A DNA stretch of 64,000 nt from JAWKJY01 sp041393535 (GTDB lineage Bacteria; Actinomycetota; Thermoleophilia; Gaiellales; Gaiellaceae). The stretch spans positions 558,001-622,000 of the forward strand of contig JAWKJY010000003.1 in assembly GCA_041393535.1 (NCBI GenBank), in the 5' to 3' direction. Each line of letters opens with the position of its first letter. Within the stretch, counting starts at the first letter, position 1. Below the pieces are notes generated by a model that searched no databases, was not told where the DNA came from, and saw only the letters and a program-made list of their open reading frames with translations. The position numbers and the translations under genes were made by a program. Below, in pieces: positions 8,634 through 17,449 of the stretch.

Positions 8634-9434
8634 GTGCTGACGAGCCTTCGCAGGAGGCGGGCACCTCGGTCCGGAGCCACCAGGCTCCGGGCCGAGGGCG
8701 TCCACGTGCACTTCGAGGGCGTCCGCGCGGTCGACGGCGTCGACCTCCACCTTGACCGGGGCGAGATCCTCGGCCTGATCGGGCCGAACGGGGCGGGCAA
8801 GACCACGATGGTCAACGCCCTCACCGGCTTCCAGCGCCCGACCGCCGGTCGGGTGCTGGTGGGCGACCTGGACGTGACGGGCTGGGCGCCGAACGCCCTC
8901 GGGCCGATTGGCGTGGCCCGCACGTTCCAGGCCGTCCGCCTCTTCGGGCAGCTGACCGCCTTCGAGAACGTCGAGCTCGGCGCCCTGGGCGCCGGCGCCG
9001 GCCGGCGGGAGGCGCGCCAGCGCGCCACCGCGCTGCTCGAGCGGATCGGCCTGTCCGAGAAGGCACACGTGCGGGCGTCCGCGCTGCCGTACGGGGACGA
9101 GCGGCGCCTCGGCTTCGTGCGTGCGCTCGCGACGAACCCGGACTTCCTGCTCCTGGACGAGCCGGCGGCCGGGCTGAACGAGTCGGAGACCGACGACCTC
9201 CTGCACGCGATCGCCGGGATCCGCGACGACTTCGGCTGCGGCGTGCTCGTGATCGAGCACGACATGCGGCTGATCATGCGGCTGTGCGAGCGGATCCACG
9301 TGCTCGACTACGGCCGCACGCTCACCGTCGGCCTGCCCGCCGACGTCCAGCGGGATCCCGCCGTGATCGAGGCGTACCTGGGCAAGAAGGCCGCGCCGCA
9401 GCGAGAGGAGGGGAGCGCCGGTGCTGGTCGTTGA
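8634..9434 (+). CDS. livG: Liv-type ABC transporter ATP-binding protein (LivG-like)
   Basis: Cytoplasmic ATPase of the HAAT importer, 266 aa. Walker A GPNGAGKTT about residues 45-53, family-type signature LPYGDERRLGFVRAL in place of LSGGQ, Walker B FLLLDEPAAGLNESE, H-loop VIEHDMRLI, and the BCA_ABC_TP C-terminal tail VIEAYLG. The GTG at 8634 is the only reasonable start; the first 20 residues are Arg-rich and poorly conserved-looking. The 3' end overlaps the next ATPase gene by 14 nt, implying coupled translation. Confidence 0.92.
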   Translation: MLTSLRRRRAPRSGATRLRAEGVHVHFEGVRAVDGVDLHLDRGEILGLIGPNGAGKTTMVNALTGFQRPTAGRVLVGDLDVTGWAPNALGPIGVARTFQAVRLFGQLTAFENVELGALGAGAGRREARQRATALLERIGLSEKAHVRASALPYGDERRLGFVRALATNPDFLLLDEPAAGLNESETDDLLHAIAGIRDDFGCGVLVIEHDMRLIMRLCERIHVLDYGRTLTVGLPADVQRDPAVIEAYLGKKAAPQREEGSAGAGR

Positions 9435-10128
9435 CGACCTGGTCGTCCGCTACGGCTCGATCGCTGCGCTCCAGGGCGTCTCCCTGACGGTCGAGCCGGG
9501 CGAGATCGTCGGCGTGATCGGCCCGAACGGGGCCGGCAAGTCCACGCTCATGCTCGCGATCGCGGGCGGCGTCCCGGCGGCGTCCGGCACGATCTCCTTC
9601 GAGGGGCAGCCGCTCCTCGGCGTGGCGCCCGAGCGCGTCGTCGAGCGCGGCATCTCGCTCGTCCCGGAGGGCCGGCACATCTTCAGCCGCCTGACCGTGG
9701 GGGAGAACCTCCTGCTCGGCGCCACGCCTCGCACGGACAAGGCGGAGGCGGCGCGCCACCGGGAGGAGCTGCTCGACCTCTTCCCGATCCTGCGCGAGTA
9801 CCTCAGGACCCCCGCGGGCCGGCTGTCCGGCGGCGAGCAGCAGATGCTCGCGATCGCCCGGGCGCTGCTCGCCAAGCCGAAGCTCCTGATGCTCGACGAG
9901 CCGTCCCTCGGCCTCGCGCCGATCGTGATCGACCGCGTCTTCGAGACGCTCGAGGAGCTGAAGGCGCAGGGGATGACGATCCTGCTCGTCGAGCAGAACG
10001 CGGCCCGCACCGTCGAGGTCGCCGACCGGCTCTACGTCCTCCGCACCGGCGTGATCGAGCTCTCGGGCCCGAGCGCCGAGCTGGCCCACGACCCGCGCTT
10101 CGAGGAAGCGTTCCTCGGCTTCGCCTGA
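9421..10128 (+). CDS. livF: Liv-type ABC transporter ATP-binding protein (LivF-like)
   Basis: Second ATPase of the importer, 235 aa, normal LivF length. Walker A GPNGAGKSTLM, signature LSGGEQQMLAIARALL, Walker B LLMLDEPSLGLAP, H-loop VEQNA. The GTG at 9421 lies inside the end of the livG-like gene and is preceded by GAGAGGAGGGGAG, a strong ribosome site. Ten nt later the first permease gene starts. Confidence 0.92.
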   Translation: MLVVDDLVVRYGSIAALQGVSLTVEPGEIVGVIGPNGAGKSTLMLAIAGGVPAASGTISFEGQPLLGVAPERVVERGISLVPEGRHIFSRLTVGENLLLGATPRTDKAEAARHREELLDLFPILREYLRTPAGRLSGGEQQMLAIARALLAKPKLLMLDEPSLGLAPIVIDRVFETLEELKAQGMTILLVEQNAARTVEVADRLYVLRTGVIELSGPSAELAHDPRFEEAFLGFA

Positions 10129-10137
10129 GACACCCCG

Positions 10138-11073
10138 ATGCTCGAACTCGCGAACCTCCCCCTGGCGCTCGACGGGCCGACCGTCGCGCAGAACGCAATC
10201 GACGCGATCAGCCGCGGCAGCTTCTTCGCCCTGGTCGCGCTCGGCGTCGCCCTGATCTTCGGCGTGATGCAGCTGATCAACTTCGCCCACGGCGAGCTGA
10301 TCATGGCCGGCGGCTACGCCATGTTCATCTTCACGAGCGAGTTCCTGGACGCCGCGGTCTGGCCGCTGCTGATCCTCTGGACGCTCTTCGTCTCGGCGAT
10401 GTTCGCGCTCGCGATGGAGCGCCTGGCCTTCCGGCCGGTGCGCCGCGAGAGCCCGACGACGATGCTCGTGACGTCGTTCGCCGTCTCCACGCTGCTCGTG
10501 AACATCGCCGTGCTCGTCTGGGACTCGCTCGGCCGCAGCGTGCCGATCGGCGGCGTCGTGCTCGAGAACTGGTTCGCGGGCGACGTGCGGATCCGCAAGG
10601 TGGACGTGATCACGCTCGGCGTGGCGGCGTTCCTGCTGCTGTCCCTGACGTTCTTCATGAAGCGGACGGCGCTCGGCGTGCAGATCCGGGCCGCCTCGGA
10701 GGACTTCCGGATGGCCCAGTTCCTCGGCGTCAAGGCGAACCGCGTGATCGCCACCGCCTTCCTGATCTCGGGCCTGCTCGCCGGGGCGGTCGCCCTGATC
10801 GCGGTGTCGAACTCCGGCTCGGTCAGCCCGGCGATGGGCCTCGCGCCGCTGCTCGCGGGCCTCGTCGCGACCGTGCTCGGCGGCATGACGAGCCTCGTCG
10901 GCGCGGTCGTCGGCGGCTTCGTGCTCGGCGGCCTCTCGACCGGCCTCGAGCAGGCGCTGCCGACCGACCTGCGCGAGTTCCGCGACGCGTTCGTCTACGC
11001 CGCGGTGATCCTGATCCTGCTCGTCCGGCCCCAGGGGATCCTGCCCGGGCGGGCCGCCAGGGAGCGGGTGTAG
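10138..11073 (+). CDS. livH: Liv-type ABC transporter permease (LivH-like)
   Basis: Inner-membrane permease, 311 aa, with about eight hydrophobic segments. The N-terminal GSFFALVALGVALIFGVMQL and INFAHGELIMAGGYA motifs are hallmarks of LivH. A conserved GMTSLVGAVVGGFVLGGL segment near the C-terminus is the EAA-like loop contacting the ATPase. Gene order and 2-nt spacing to the next permease place it in the transporter operon. Confidence 0.92.
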   Translation: MLELANLPLALDGPTVAQNAIDAISRGSFFALVALGVALIFGVMQLINFAHGELIMAGGYAMFIFTSEFLDAAVWPLLILWTLFVSAMFALAMERLAFRPVRRESPTTMLVTSFAVSTLLVNIAVLVWDSLGRSVPIGGVVLENWFAGDVRIRKVDVITLGVAAFLLLSLTFFMKRTALGVQIRAASEDFRMAQFLGVKANRVIATAFLISGLLAGAVALIAVSNSGSVSPAMGLAPLLAGLVATVLGGMTSLVGAVVGGFVLGGLSTGLEQALPTDLREFRDAFVYAAVILILLVRPQGILPGRAARERV

Positions 11074-11075
11074 CG

Positions 11076-12161
11076 ATGCGCGACCGCCTGCTGCCGGGCT
11101 CCGTCGGCGAGCGCGCCTGGCCGCTGCTCGGCCCCGCGCTGATCGTCGTCGCCCTCGCGCTCCTCTCGCTGCTCGGCTCGGAGGCGCTCGAGCGCAAGGC
11201 GACGTTCATGCTGATCAACCTCGTGTTCGTCGTCGGGCTGTACGTCTTCGTCGGCAACTCGGGCGTGCTCTCGTTCGGCCACGCGAGCTTCATGGGGCTC
11301 GGCGCCTACACCGTCGCGATCCTGACGTCACGCCCGCAGGTGAAGCGGGTGCTGATCCCCGACGCGCCGGACTTCCTGCGCACGGCAAACCTGAACACGA
11401 TCCTCGCGATCCTGCTCGCGATCCTCGTCGCGGCGGCCTTCGCCGCGATCATCGCCCTGCCCCTGATGCGCCTGTCCGGCCTCGCCGCGGGCATCGCCAC
11501 GCTCGCCGTGCTGCTCGTCGTGAACGTCGTGCTCAGCCGCTGGGAGGCGCTGACCGGCGGACTCACCTCGTTCTCGAGCATCCGCCGCGACGTCGGCGTC
11601 TTCTCCGCGCTGATCTGGGCGCTGATCGCGATGGCGGTCGCGTACCTCTACCAGCGCTCGCGATTCGGGTTACGCCTGCGCGGCACCCGGGAGGACGCGC
11701 TGGCCGCGCGCTCCCTGGGGATCAGCGTGGTGAGGGAGCGGTCGATCGCGTTCGTGGTCTCGGGCGGGCTCGTCGGCCTCTCCGGCGCGCTCTACGCGCA
11801 GTTCCTCGGCACGATCACGCCGACGCTGTTCTTCCTCTCGATCACGTTCACGACGATCGCGATGCTCGTGATCGGCGGCATCAACAGCCTCGCGGGCGCG
11901 GTCGTCGGCGCCGTCGTCATCTCGGGCCTGAGCGAGGGCCTGCGCGAGGTCGAGAAGGCGTCCGACACGAAGAACATCACCGAGATCGTCCTGGCGCTGA
12001 TCCTGCTCGGCATCCTGATCGTCCGGCCGCGCGGCCTGACCGGCGGGCGCGAGTTCCGCTGGCCGCCCTTCGGCCGCGGCGGCGCGGCGCCGTCCGGCCC
12101 GGCCGCGCCGACCCCCGAGCGCCCGACGGCCGCCACCGGCCAGCCCGCGCCCGACGCCTGA
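11076..12161 (+). CDS. livM: Liv-type ABC transporter permease (LivM-like)
   Basis: Second membrane permease of the importer, 361 aa. Contains the LivM motif GNSGVLSFGHASFMGLGAY, about eight to ten transmembrane helices, the GTREDALAARSLGI loop and GGINSLAGAVVGAVV. The last 40 residues are a Pro/Ala-rich hydrophilic tail. ATG at 11076, 2 nt after the livH stop. It completes the transporter; the amidohydrolase gene starts 11 nt later and is probably cotranscribed. Confidence 0.92.
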   Translation: MRDRLLPGSVGERAWPLLGPALIVVALALLSLLGSEALERKATFMLINLVFVVGLYVFVGNSGVLSFGHASFMGLGAYTVAILTSRPQVKRVLIPDAPDFLRTANLNTILAILLAILVAAAFAAIIALPLMRLSGLAAGIATLAVLLVVNVVLSRWEALTGGLTSFSSIRRDVGVFSALIWALIAMAVAYLYQRSRFGLRLRGTREDALAARSLGISVVRERSIAFVVSGGLVGLSGALYAQFLGTITPTLFFLSITFTTIAMLVIGGINSLAGAVVGAVVISGLSEGLREVEKASDTKNITEIVLALILLGILIVRPRGLTGGREFRWPPFGRGGAAPSGPAAPTPERPTAATGQPAPDA

Positions 12162-12172
12162 GGGCGCACCGC

Positions 12173-13528
12173 ATGACCCAGCTGCTGCTCCGGAACGCGA
12201 CCGTGATCGACGGCTCGGGCGCCGACCCGATCGAGCGCGGCTCGGTGCTGGTCGAGGGCGAGCGGATCGTCCGGATCGGCCCGGTCGACGACGTCCGGCC
12301 GGACGAGGGCGCTCGCGCCGCCGTGGTCGACTGCACCGGCAAGACCCTGCTGCCGGGGATGGTCGACTGCCACTTCCACGGCGTCTACCAGGACGTCACC
12401 TGCTGGGAGGACTACGACCTGCGACGCTCGATCGAGCACGCGACGATCCTGGCGGCGCGCAACGCGCAGACGCTGCTCGAGGTCGGCTTCACGAGCGCCC
12501 GCGACGCGGGAACGCGCGGCCTGATCGGGATCGCCGTGCGCGACATGATCGAGCAGGGCGTCCTCATGGGCCCGCGGATCCTCGCCGGCGGACGGATCAT
12601 CACCTCGACGGGCGGGCTGGCGGACGGCTACGGCTCCTGGGTCGACAACCGTGCGAGCCTCGGGCAGGTCGCCGACGGGGTCGAGGCGGTCGTGCGCGCG
12701 GTGCGCGAGCAGGTGAAGTACGGCGCGGGGACGGTCAAGCTCGAGGCGAGCGGCACCGGCATCAGCCCGTTCTCCGACTCGCGCAAGCAGACGATGTCGT
12801 ACGAGGAGCTCGCGGCCGCGGTCAGGGAGGCCCATCGCAACGGCGTCGTGGTGGCCTGCCACGCCCAGGCGACCGAGGGGATCAAGAACGCCGTCCGCGC
12901 GGGCGTCGACACGGTCGAGCACGGCACCTTCCTCGACGAGGAGGGCGCCGACCTCATGGCCGCGTCGCACACGGTGCTCGTGCCGACGATCTCCGTGCTG
13001 ACGCTCTACGTCCGCCGCGGCCCCTAGATCGGCGTGCCGCAGTGGATCGTCGACAAGTTCCGCGGCGACCTGGACGCGCACATGGCGAGCGTCGCGCTCG
13101 CGCGCGCGAAGCGGATCCCGATGGCGGTCGGCAGCGACTCGGGCCACCGCTTCAACCCGCAGCGCGAGATCGGCATCGAGCTCGAGATGATGGTCGGCGC
13201 GGGCTTCTCGACGATGGAGGCGATCGTGGCCGCGACGAGCACGGGCGCCCGCGTGCTCGGCTGGCAGGACGACGTCGGGCTGCTCGCGCCCGGCCGCTAC
13301 GCCGACGTGCTCGTGGTCGACGGCGACCCGCTCGAGGACGTCTCGATCCTCACGGGCGGCGCGGCGATCGAGCGGGTCTACAAGGGCGGACGCCTCGTCG
13401 CCGGGACGGCCGCGCCCCGCCGCGACGAGCTCGAGCTCGGCTTCGACCGGGCGCCCGAGCCCCCGCCGGAGGGCGACGAGCCCGACCGGCCGTGCTGCCT
13501 GAAGACGTCGGACGAGCTCGGCCAGTAG
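12173..13528 (+). pseudogene. Metal-dependent amidohydrolase with in-frame amber stop
   Basis: Cyclic-amidohydrolase superfamily (imidazolonepropionase/prolidase-like), predicted to hydrolyse a C-N bond in the cytoplasm; last gene of the transporter operon. N-terminal half (284 codons) has the first metal site GMVDCHFHGVYQD, a probable Lys ligand in YGAGTVKLEASG, ACHAQATEG and VEHGTFLD. A TAG at 13025-13027 interrupts the same frame. Sequence resumes at once and contains the Asp site AVGSDSGHRF and the C-terminal APGRYADVLVVDGDPL. No frame change is needed, so a GAG-to-TAG change is the simplest reading. The total of about 451 codons is family length. Real nonsense mutation or sequence error; a GTG at 13034 could restart but would give only a C-terminal fragment. 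Confidence 0.82.
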
Positions 13529-13614
13529 CGCCCCGCCCGCGGGTTCCCGACTCGGGTGCTTCGCGTGGCAAGTACGATCAGGCGGACAACTGACACGACT
13601 GCCTGGAGGGGTAT

Positions 13615-15426
13615 TTGAGCACCCAGGTCGGGCCCGCGCGGACGTCGAACGAGCGTCTGGTGGCGTGGGTCGAGGAGTGGGCCGGCGTCTTCGAGCCGGA
13701 GCGCGTGCACTGGTGCGACGGCTCGGACGAGGAGTACGCGACCCTGGCCGGCGCGCTCGTCGAGGCCGGCACGTTCACGCAGCTGAACCCCGAGATCCGC
13801 CCGAACTCGTACTGGGCGATCTCCGATCCCGGCGACGTGGCCCGGGTCGAGGACCGCACGTTCATCTGCGCGGAGCGCGAGCAGGACGCGGGCCCGACGA
13901 ACAACTGGCGCCCTCCTGCGGAGATGCGCGAGGAGCTGCTCGGGCTGTACCGCGGCGCGATGCGCGGCCGGACGCTCTACGTCGTCCCCTTCTCGATGGG
14001 CCCGCTTGGGTCGCCGATCGCCCACATCGGCGTGCAGCTGACCGACTCCGCCTACGTCGCCGCCTCGATGCGGATCATGACCCGGATGGGCCAGGGCGCG
14101 CTCGACGTGCTCGGCGACGGCGACTGGGTGCCGTGCCTGCACAGCGTCGGCGCGCCGCTCGATCCCGGCCAGGACGACGTCCGCTGGCCGTGCGACGCCG
14201 AGCGGAAGTACATCGTCCACTTCCCGGAGACGCGCGAGATCTGGAGCTACGGCTCCGGCTACGGGGGCAACGCCCTGCTCGGCAAGAAGTGCTTCGCGCT
14301 GCGCATCGCCTCGGTGATGGCGCGCGACGCCGGCTGGCTCGCGGAGCACATGCTGATCCTCAAGGTGACGCCGCCCGGTGGCGCGGCCCGCTACGTCGCG
14401 GCCGCCTTCCCGTCCGCCTGCGGCAAGACGAACTTCGCGATGCTCGTCCCGACGATCCCCGGCTGGCAGGTCGAGACGATCGGCGACGACATCGCCTGGA
14501 TGAAGTTCGGCGCGGACGGCCGGCTCTACGCGATCAACCCCGAGGCCGGCTTCTTCGGCGTCGCCCCTGGCACCGGCGAGGAGACCAACCCGAACGCGAT
14601 CGCGACGCTCTGGGGCAACTCGATCTTCACGAACACCGCGCTCACTCCCGAGGGCGACGTCTGGTGGGAGGGGCTGACGAGCGACCCGCCGGCGGAGGCG
14701 ACCGACTGGCACGGCAACCCGTGGACGCCCGACGCCGGCGTCGCCGCGGCGCACCCGAACGCGCGCTTCACGGCGCCCGCGAGCCAGTGCCCCTCGATCG
14801 CGCCCGAGTGGGAGGACCCCGCGGGCGTGCCGATCGACGCGATCCTGTTCGGCGGCCGCCGCGCGGGCGTCGTGCCGCTCGTGCACGAGGCGTTCGACTG
14901 GGAGCACGGGGTCTTCCTCGGCTCGATCATGGCCTCGGAGACGACCGCGGCCGCGGCCGGCGCCGTCGGCGCCCTGCGGCGCGACCCGTTCGCGATGCTG
15001 CCCTTCTGCGGATACCACATGGGCGACTACTTCGCCCACTGGCTCCGGGTCGGGCAGACGGCGGGCGCGAAGCTCCCGCGCGTCTTCTACGTCAACTGGT
15101 TCCGCAAGGACGCGAACGGCCGCTGGCCTGGCCGGGCTACGGCGAGAACAGCCGCGTGCTGAAGTGGATCGTCGAGCGGGTCGACGGAGGCGCCGGCGCC
15201 CTCGAGACGCCGATCGGCCTGCTGCCCGCCGCCAGCGACCTGGACACGGACGGCCTCGACGCTGCCCGCCGAGGACCTCGCCGAGCTGCTCCGTGCCGAC
15301 GTCGACGGCTGGAAGGCCGAGGTGCCGTCGATCGAGCAGCACTTCGCGCAGTTCGGCGACGCGCTGCCGCAGGCCCTCGCGGGCCAGCTGGACGCGCTGC
15401 GCGAGCGCCTCGAGCACGCGGGCTGA
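13615..15426 (+). CDS. pckG: Phosphoenolpyruvate carboxykinase (GTP), two compensating frameshifts
   Basis: GTP-dependent PEPCK: oxaloacetate + GTP to PEP + CO2 + GDP, entry to gluconeogenesis. About 600 codons, family length. Motifs include the kinase loop SACGKTNFAML (Lys about 271), IGDDIAWMKFG and NPEAGFFGVAPGTG. The TTG start follows GGAGGGG. At about 15127 one base is missing (the frame leaves after DANGRW) and at about 15261 one extra base restores it. Between them the other frame reads the expected WPGYGENSRVLKWIVERVD, and after it AEDLAELLRADVDGWKAE. Such paired indels point to sequencing error rather than decay. A convergent terminator follows. A TACGAT at 13573-13578 is a possible -10 box. 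Confidence 0.9.
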
Positions 15427-15433
15427 GGGAGCG

Positions 15434-15464
15434 GGGGCGGGGTCGCGCGCTGCGGCCCCGCCCC
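15434..15464. terminator. Bidirectional terminator between pckG and the GTPase gene
   Basis: Perfect GGGGCGGGG (15434-15442) / CCCCGCCCC (15456-15464) inverted repeat with a 13-nt loop, located exactly between two convergent genes. There is no T-run, which is common in very GC-rich actinobacteria. Confidence 0.6.
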
Positions 15465-15468
15465 GACC

Positions 15469-15989
15469 CTACGCGCCGGCGCCGGAGGCGGCGCCCGGGT
15501 CGAGCATCGCCGCGGCGAGCGCGGCGAACGCGTCCTCGACGTCCGCGCCCGTGCGCGCGCTCGTCTCCGAGCAGGAGAGGCCGAAGCCGCCGATCAGCTC
15601 GGCCGTGCTGCGGTGCAGCGACCACTCGCCCGTCAGGTCGGACTTGTTCAGCAGCACGTGGAGGGGCACGTCCGCGAGCGCCGGCGGCAGCTGGCGCACG
15701 AGGGCGAGCAGGTGCTCGAGCGTCTCGGCTCGCGTGCCGTCGGCGACGAGCAGGGCGCCCGCCGCGCCGCGCAGGTACGAGGTCGGCAGGCGACGCCAGT
15801 CCTCGACGCCCGCGAGGTCCCAGAAGACGAGGCCGACTCGCGACCGCCGACGGCGACGTCGCGGCGGGCGATCCGTACGCCCACCGTCGACAGGTAGGCC
15901 TCGCTGAAGATGCTCTCGACGAAGCGGCGCACGAGGCTCGTCTTGCCGACCGCGAGGTCGCCGAGCAGGCAGACCTTCCTGTGGGTCAT
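15469..15989 (-). CDS. Rab/Ras-like small GTPase, frameshifted
   Basis: Bacterial small GTPase of the Rab/MglA-like class, about 173 codons. G1 loop GDLAVGKTSLVRRF (residues 10-23), switch I region STVGVRIARRDV, G3 region DLAGVEDW, G4 NKSD and G5 ETSA. One base is missing near 15836, within the stretch before the G3 motif: the first frame reads to VAVGGRE, the second continues as VFWDLAGVEDWRRLPTSYL. The ATG overlaps the stop of the upstream gene by 4 nt. It is the third gene of a module with a coiled-coil protein and an OmpA-N-like protein, suggesting a membrane or polarity switch (inference). Confidence 0.8.
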
Positions 15990-16825
15990 CGCCGCCCGCC
16001 GTAGTCGGCCGTCAGGCAGTCCTCGAGCAGCGGGCGAGCCGGCGCGAGCGGCGCGGGGTCGCCGTCGAACGCCTCGAGCTCACGGGCGAGGCGGCGATGC
16101 ACGGCCTCGTTCGCGGCGCGCAGGGTCCCGCGCAGCTCCTCGGGCGGCGTGCCGCGGATCACCGCGACGAGGATCGCCGCCGGGCCGGGCTCGGCCCAGA
16201 GGGTGAGCTCCCCGACCGTCGACGCGTGCAGCGCGGCGCCCGCGTCGCCGCGGAACGCGTCGCGGACGAAGGCCTGGATCGCGCCGATCATGCCCGCCAC
16301 GAGCGCCTCGTCCTGCACGGGGACGTCGGTCGCCGTCGCGGTCGCGAGCGGCAGGCTCGTCTCCCGGTGGATCAGCAGCACCTGCTCGACGCGGTGGACG
16401 AGGCTGTTGGCGAGCACGACCTCGCCGAAGGGGCGCCCCGTGCGCCAGGCCTCGAGTCGCCAGCGCAGGCCGCGGACCGAGAAGGTGTTCGAGACCACCT
16501 CGTTGAGGCTCTGGACGAGGCCGCGCAGCGACTCCGCGACCGCGCGGCGGAGGGCCGGGCCGATGATCGGGAAGATCGCGTCCGCGACGAAGTCCGGCTC
16601 GCGCGCGATCGCCTGCTTCAGCGCGTCGACGATCAGCGGCTGGAGCGCGCGGCGCAGGTCCTCGTCCTGGCGTGCCCGGAGGACGACCGCCTCGGCGAGG
16701 ACGCGGCCGACGTCCTCGGCCCGGAGCTCGGGGTCGTCGAGGCGGTGGCGGAGCTCGTCGAGCGCGCTGCGCTCCGGCCCGACGAGCAGGCTGCGGAGCT
16801 CCGACAGCTCGTCCGTCGCGGCCAT
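15986..16825 (-). CDS. Conserved protein resembling the N-terminal domain of certain OmpA-family/GTPase-associated proteins
   Basis: 279 aa, soluble, no signal peptide. I recognise the pattern DAIFPIIGPALRRAV...SLNEVVSNTFSVRGLRWRLEAWRTG (positions roughly 80-130) and VHRVEQVLLIHRETSLPL (about 145-162), which in other bacteria forms the sensory or scaffold part of OmpA-like proteins encoded next to small GTPases. Here there is no OmpA C-terminal domain, so the protein is a stand-alone version. It lies between a coiled-coil gene (12 nt upstream) and the GTPase gene (4-nt overlap). A role as partner or regulator of the GTPase is inferred from this conserved pairing; biochemical function unknown. 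Confidence 0.65.
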   Translation of the reverse strand: MAATDELSELRSLLVGPERSALDELRHRLDDPELRAEDVGRVLAEAVVLRARQDEDLRRALQPLIVDALKQAIAREPDFVADAIFPIIGPALRRAVAESLRGLVQSLNEVVSNTFSVRGLRWRLEAWRTGRPFGEVVLANSLVHRVEQVLLIHRETSLPLATATATDVPVQDEALVAGMIGAIQAFVRDAFRGDAGAALHASTVGELTLWAEPGPAAILVAVIRGTPPEELRGTLRAANEAVHRRLARELEAFDGDPAPLAPARPLLEDCLTADYGGRR

Positions 16826-16837
16826 CCCCGCCGCGCC

Positions 16838-17362
16838 CTACGGCTGCGCCTCGCGCAGCCGGGCGCCGACCTCCTCGAGCAGGCCCGCCAGGGCCGCCCG
16901 GTCGGTCATGCTCGTCCGCAGCGCGTCGGCCTCGGCCGCGAGCCGGCCGTCGAGCGCGTCGAGCCGCTGGCCGACCTCGGTGCGCAGCGCGCCGAGATCG
17001 CTGGCGGTCGCGCCGCCGGCCTGGTCGAGCGCGGCGAGCCGCCGGTCGATCGCCTTCGCCGTCTCCTTCAGCTCGGCGGCCGCGCGCTTCAGGCCGTCGA
17101 CCCGCTCCTCGCGCTCCTCGCCGAGCCGCGCCGCGAGGCCGTCCAGCTCGCTCCGCAGCGCGAGCTCGGTCGCGCTCAGCCGGTCCTGCTGCTCGGAGCG
17201 CAGCGCCGCGAGCTCGTCGGCGAGGCGCTCCTCGAGCCGGGCGAACCGGTCCTCGTAGTCGCGCATCTGCGCGCCGAAGAGGATGTCCCGGATCTTCCCG
17301 ACGTTCTCGCTTCCGTCCGCGACCATCGCGCTCGCCGCGTCCTCGACGGCCCCCTCCGACAC
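16838..17362 (-). CDS. Coiled-coil protein, first gene of the GTPase module
   Basis: 174 aa, almost entirely heptad-like Leu/Ala/Glu/Arg repeats from about residue 45 to the end, predicted to form a long coiled coil. The N-terminal GKIRDILFGAQMRDYEDRFARLE segment is a recognisable conserved start of this family. Start chosen at GTG 17360-17362, the first start in frame after the upstream stop-free region. The three genes 17362-15469 run without gaps over 12 nt and are one transcription unit. Function unknown; scaffolding for the GTPase pair is likely. Confidence 0.6.
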   Translation of the reverse strand: MSEGAVEDAASAMVADGSENVGKIRDILFGAQMRDYEDRFARLEERLADELAALRSEQQDRLSATELALRSELDGLAARLGEEREERVDGLKRAAAELKETAKAIDRRLAALDQAGGATASDLGALRTEVGQRLDALDGRLAAEADALRTSMTDRAALAGLLEEVGARLREAQP

Positions 17363-17402
17363 GCCACCGCCTCCCCTCACGTGCCTTCGCCCCACCCCGT
17401 GA

Positions 17403-17430
17403 CGGCTCCGCGACCCGGGCCGCGGAGCCG
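17403..17430. promoter_or_regulatory. 10-bp perfect inverted repeat between two divergent units
   Basis: CGGCTCCGCG (17403-17412), 8-nt spacer, CGCGGAGCCG (17421-17430). It lies directly upstream of a TAGAAT -10 box (17434-17439) for the hybrid kinase and about 40 bp upstream of the divergent coiled-coil gene. Lack of a T-run and its promoter position favour an operator over a terminator. Confidence 0.4.
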
Positions 17431-17449
17431 CTCTAGAATCGGCGGGAGT

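Noticed and set aside
13025..13027. TAG read as pyrrolysine or suppressed
   Set aside because: No pyl genes or special context; family alignment by eye suggests an ordinary residue here.
15127..15261. Programmed ribosomal frameshifting in pckG
   Set aside because: No slippery heptamer or pseudoknot seen; many other genes nearby show similar 1-nt indels, so sequence error is simpler.
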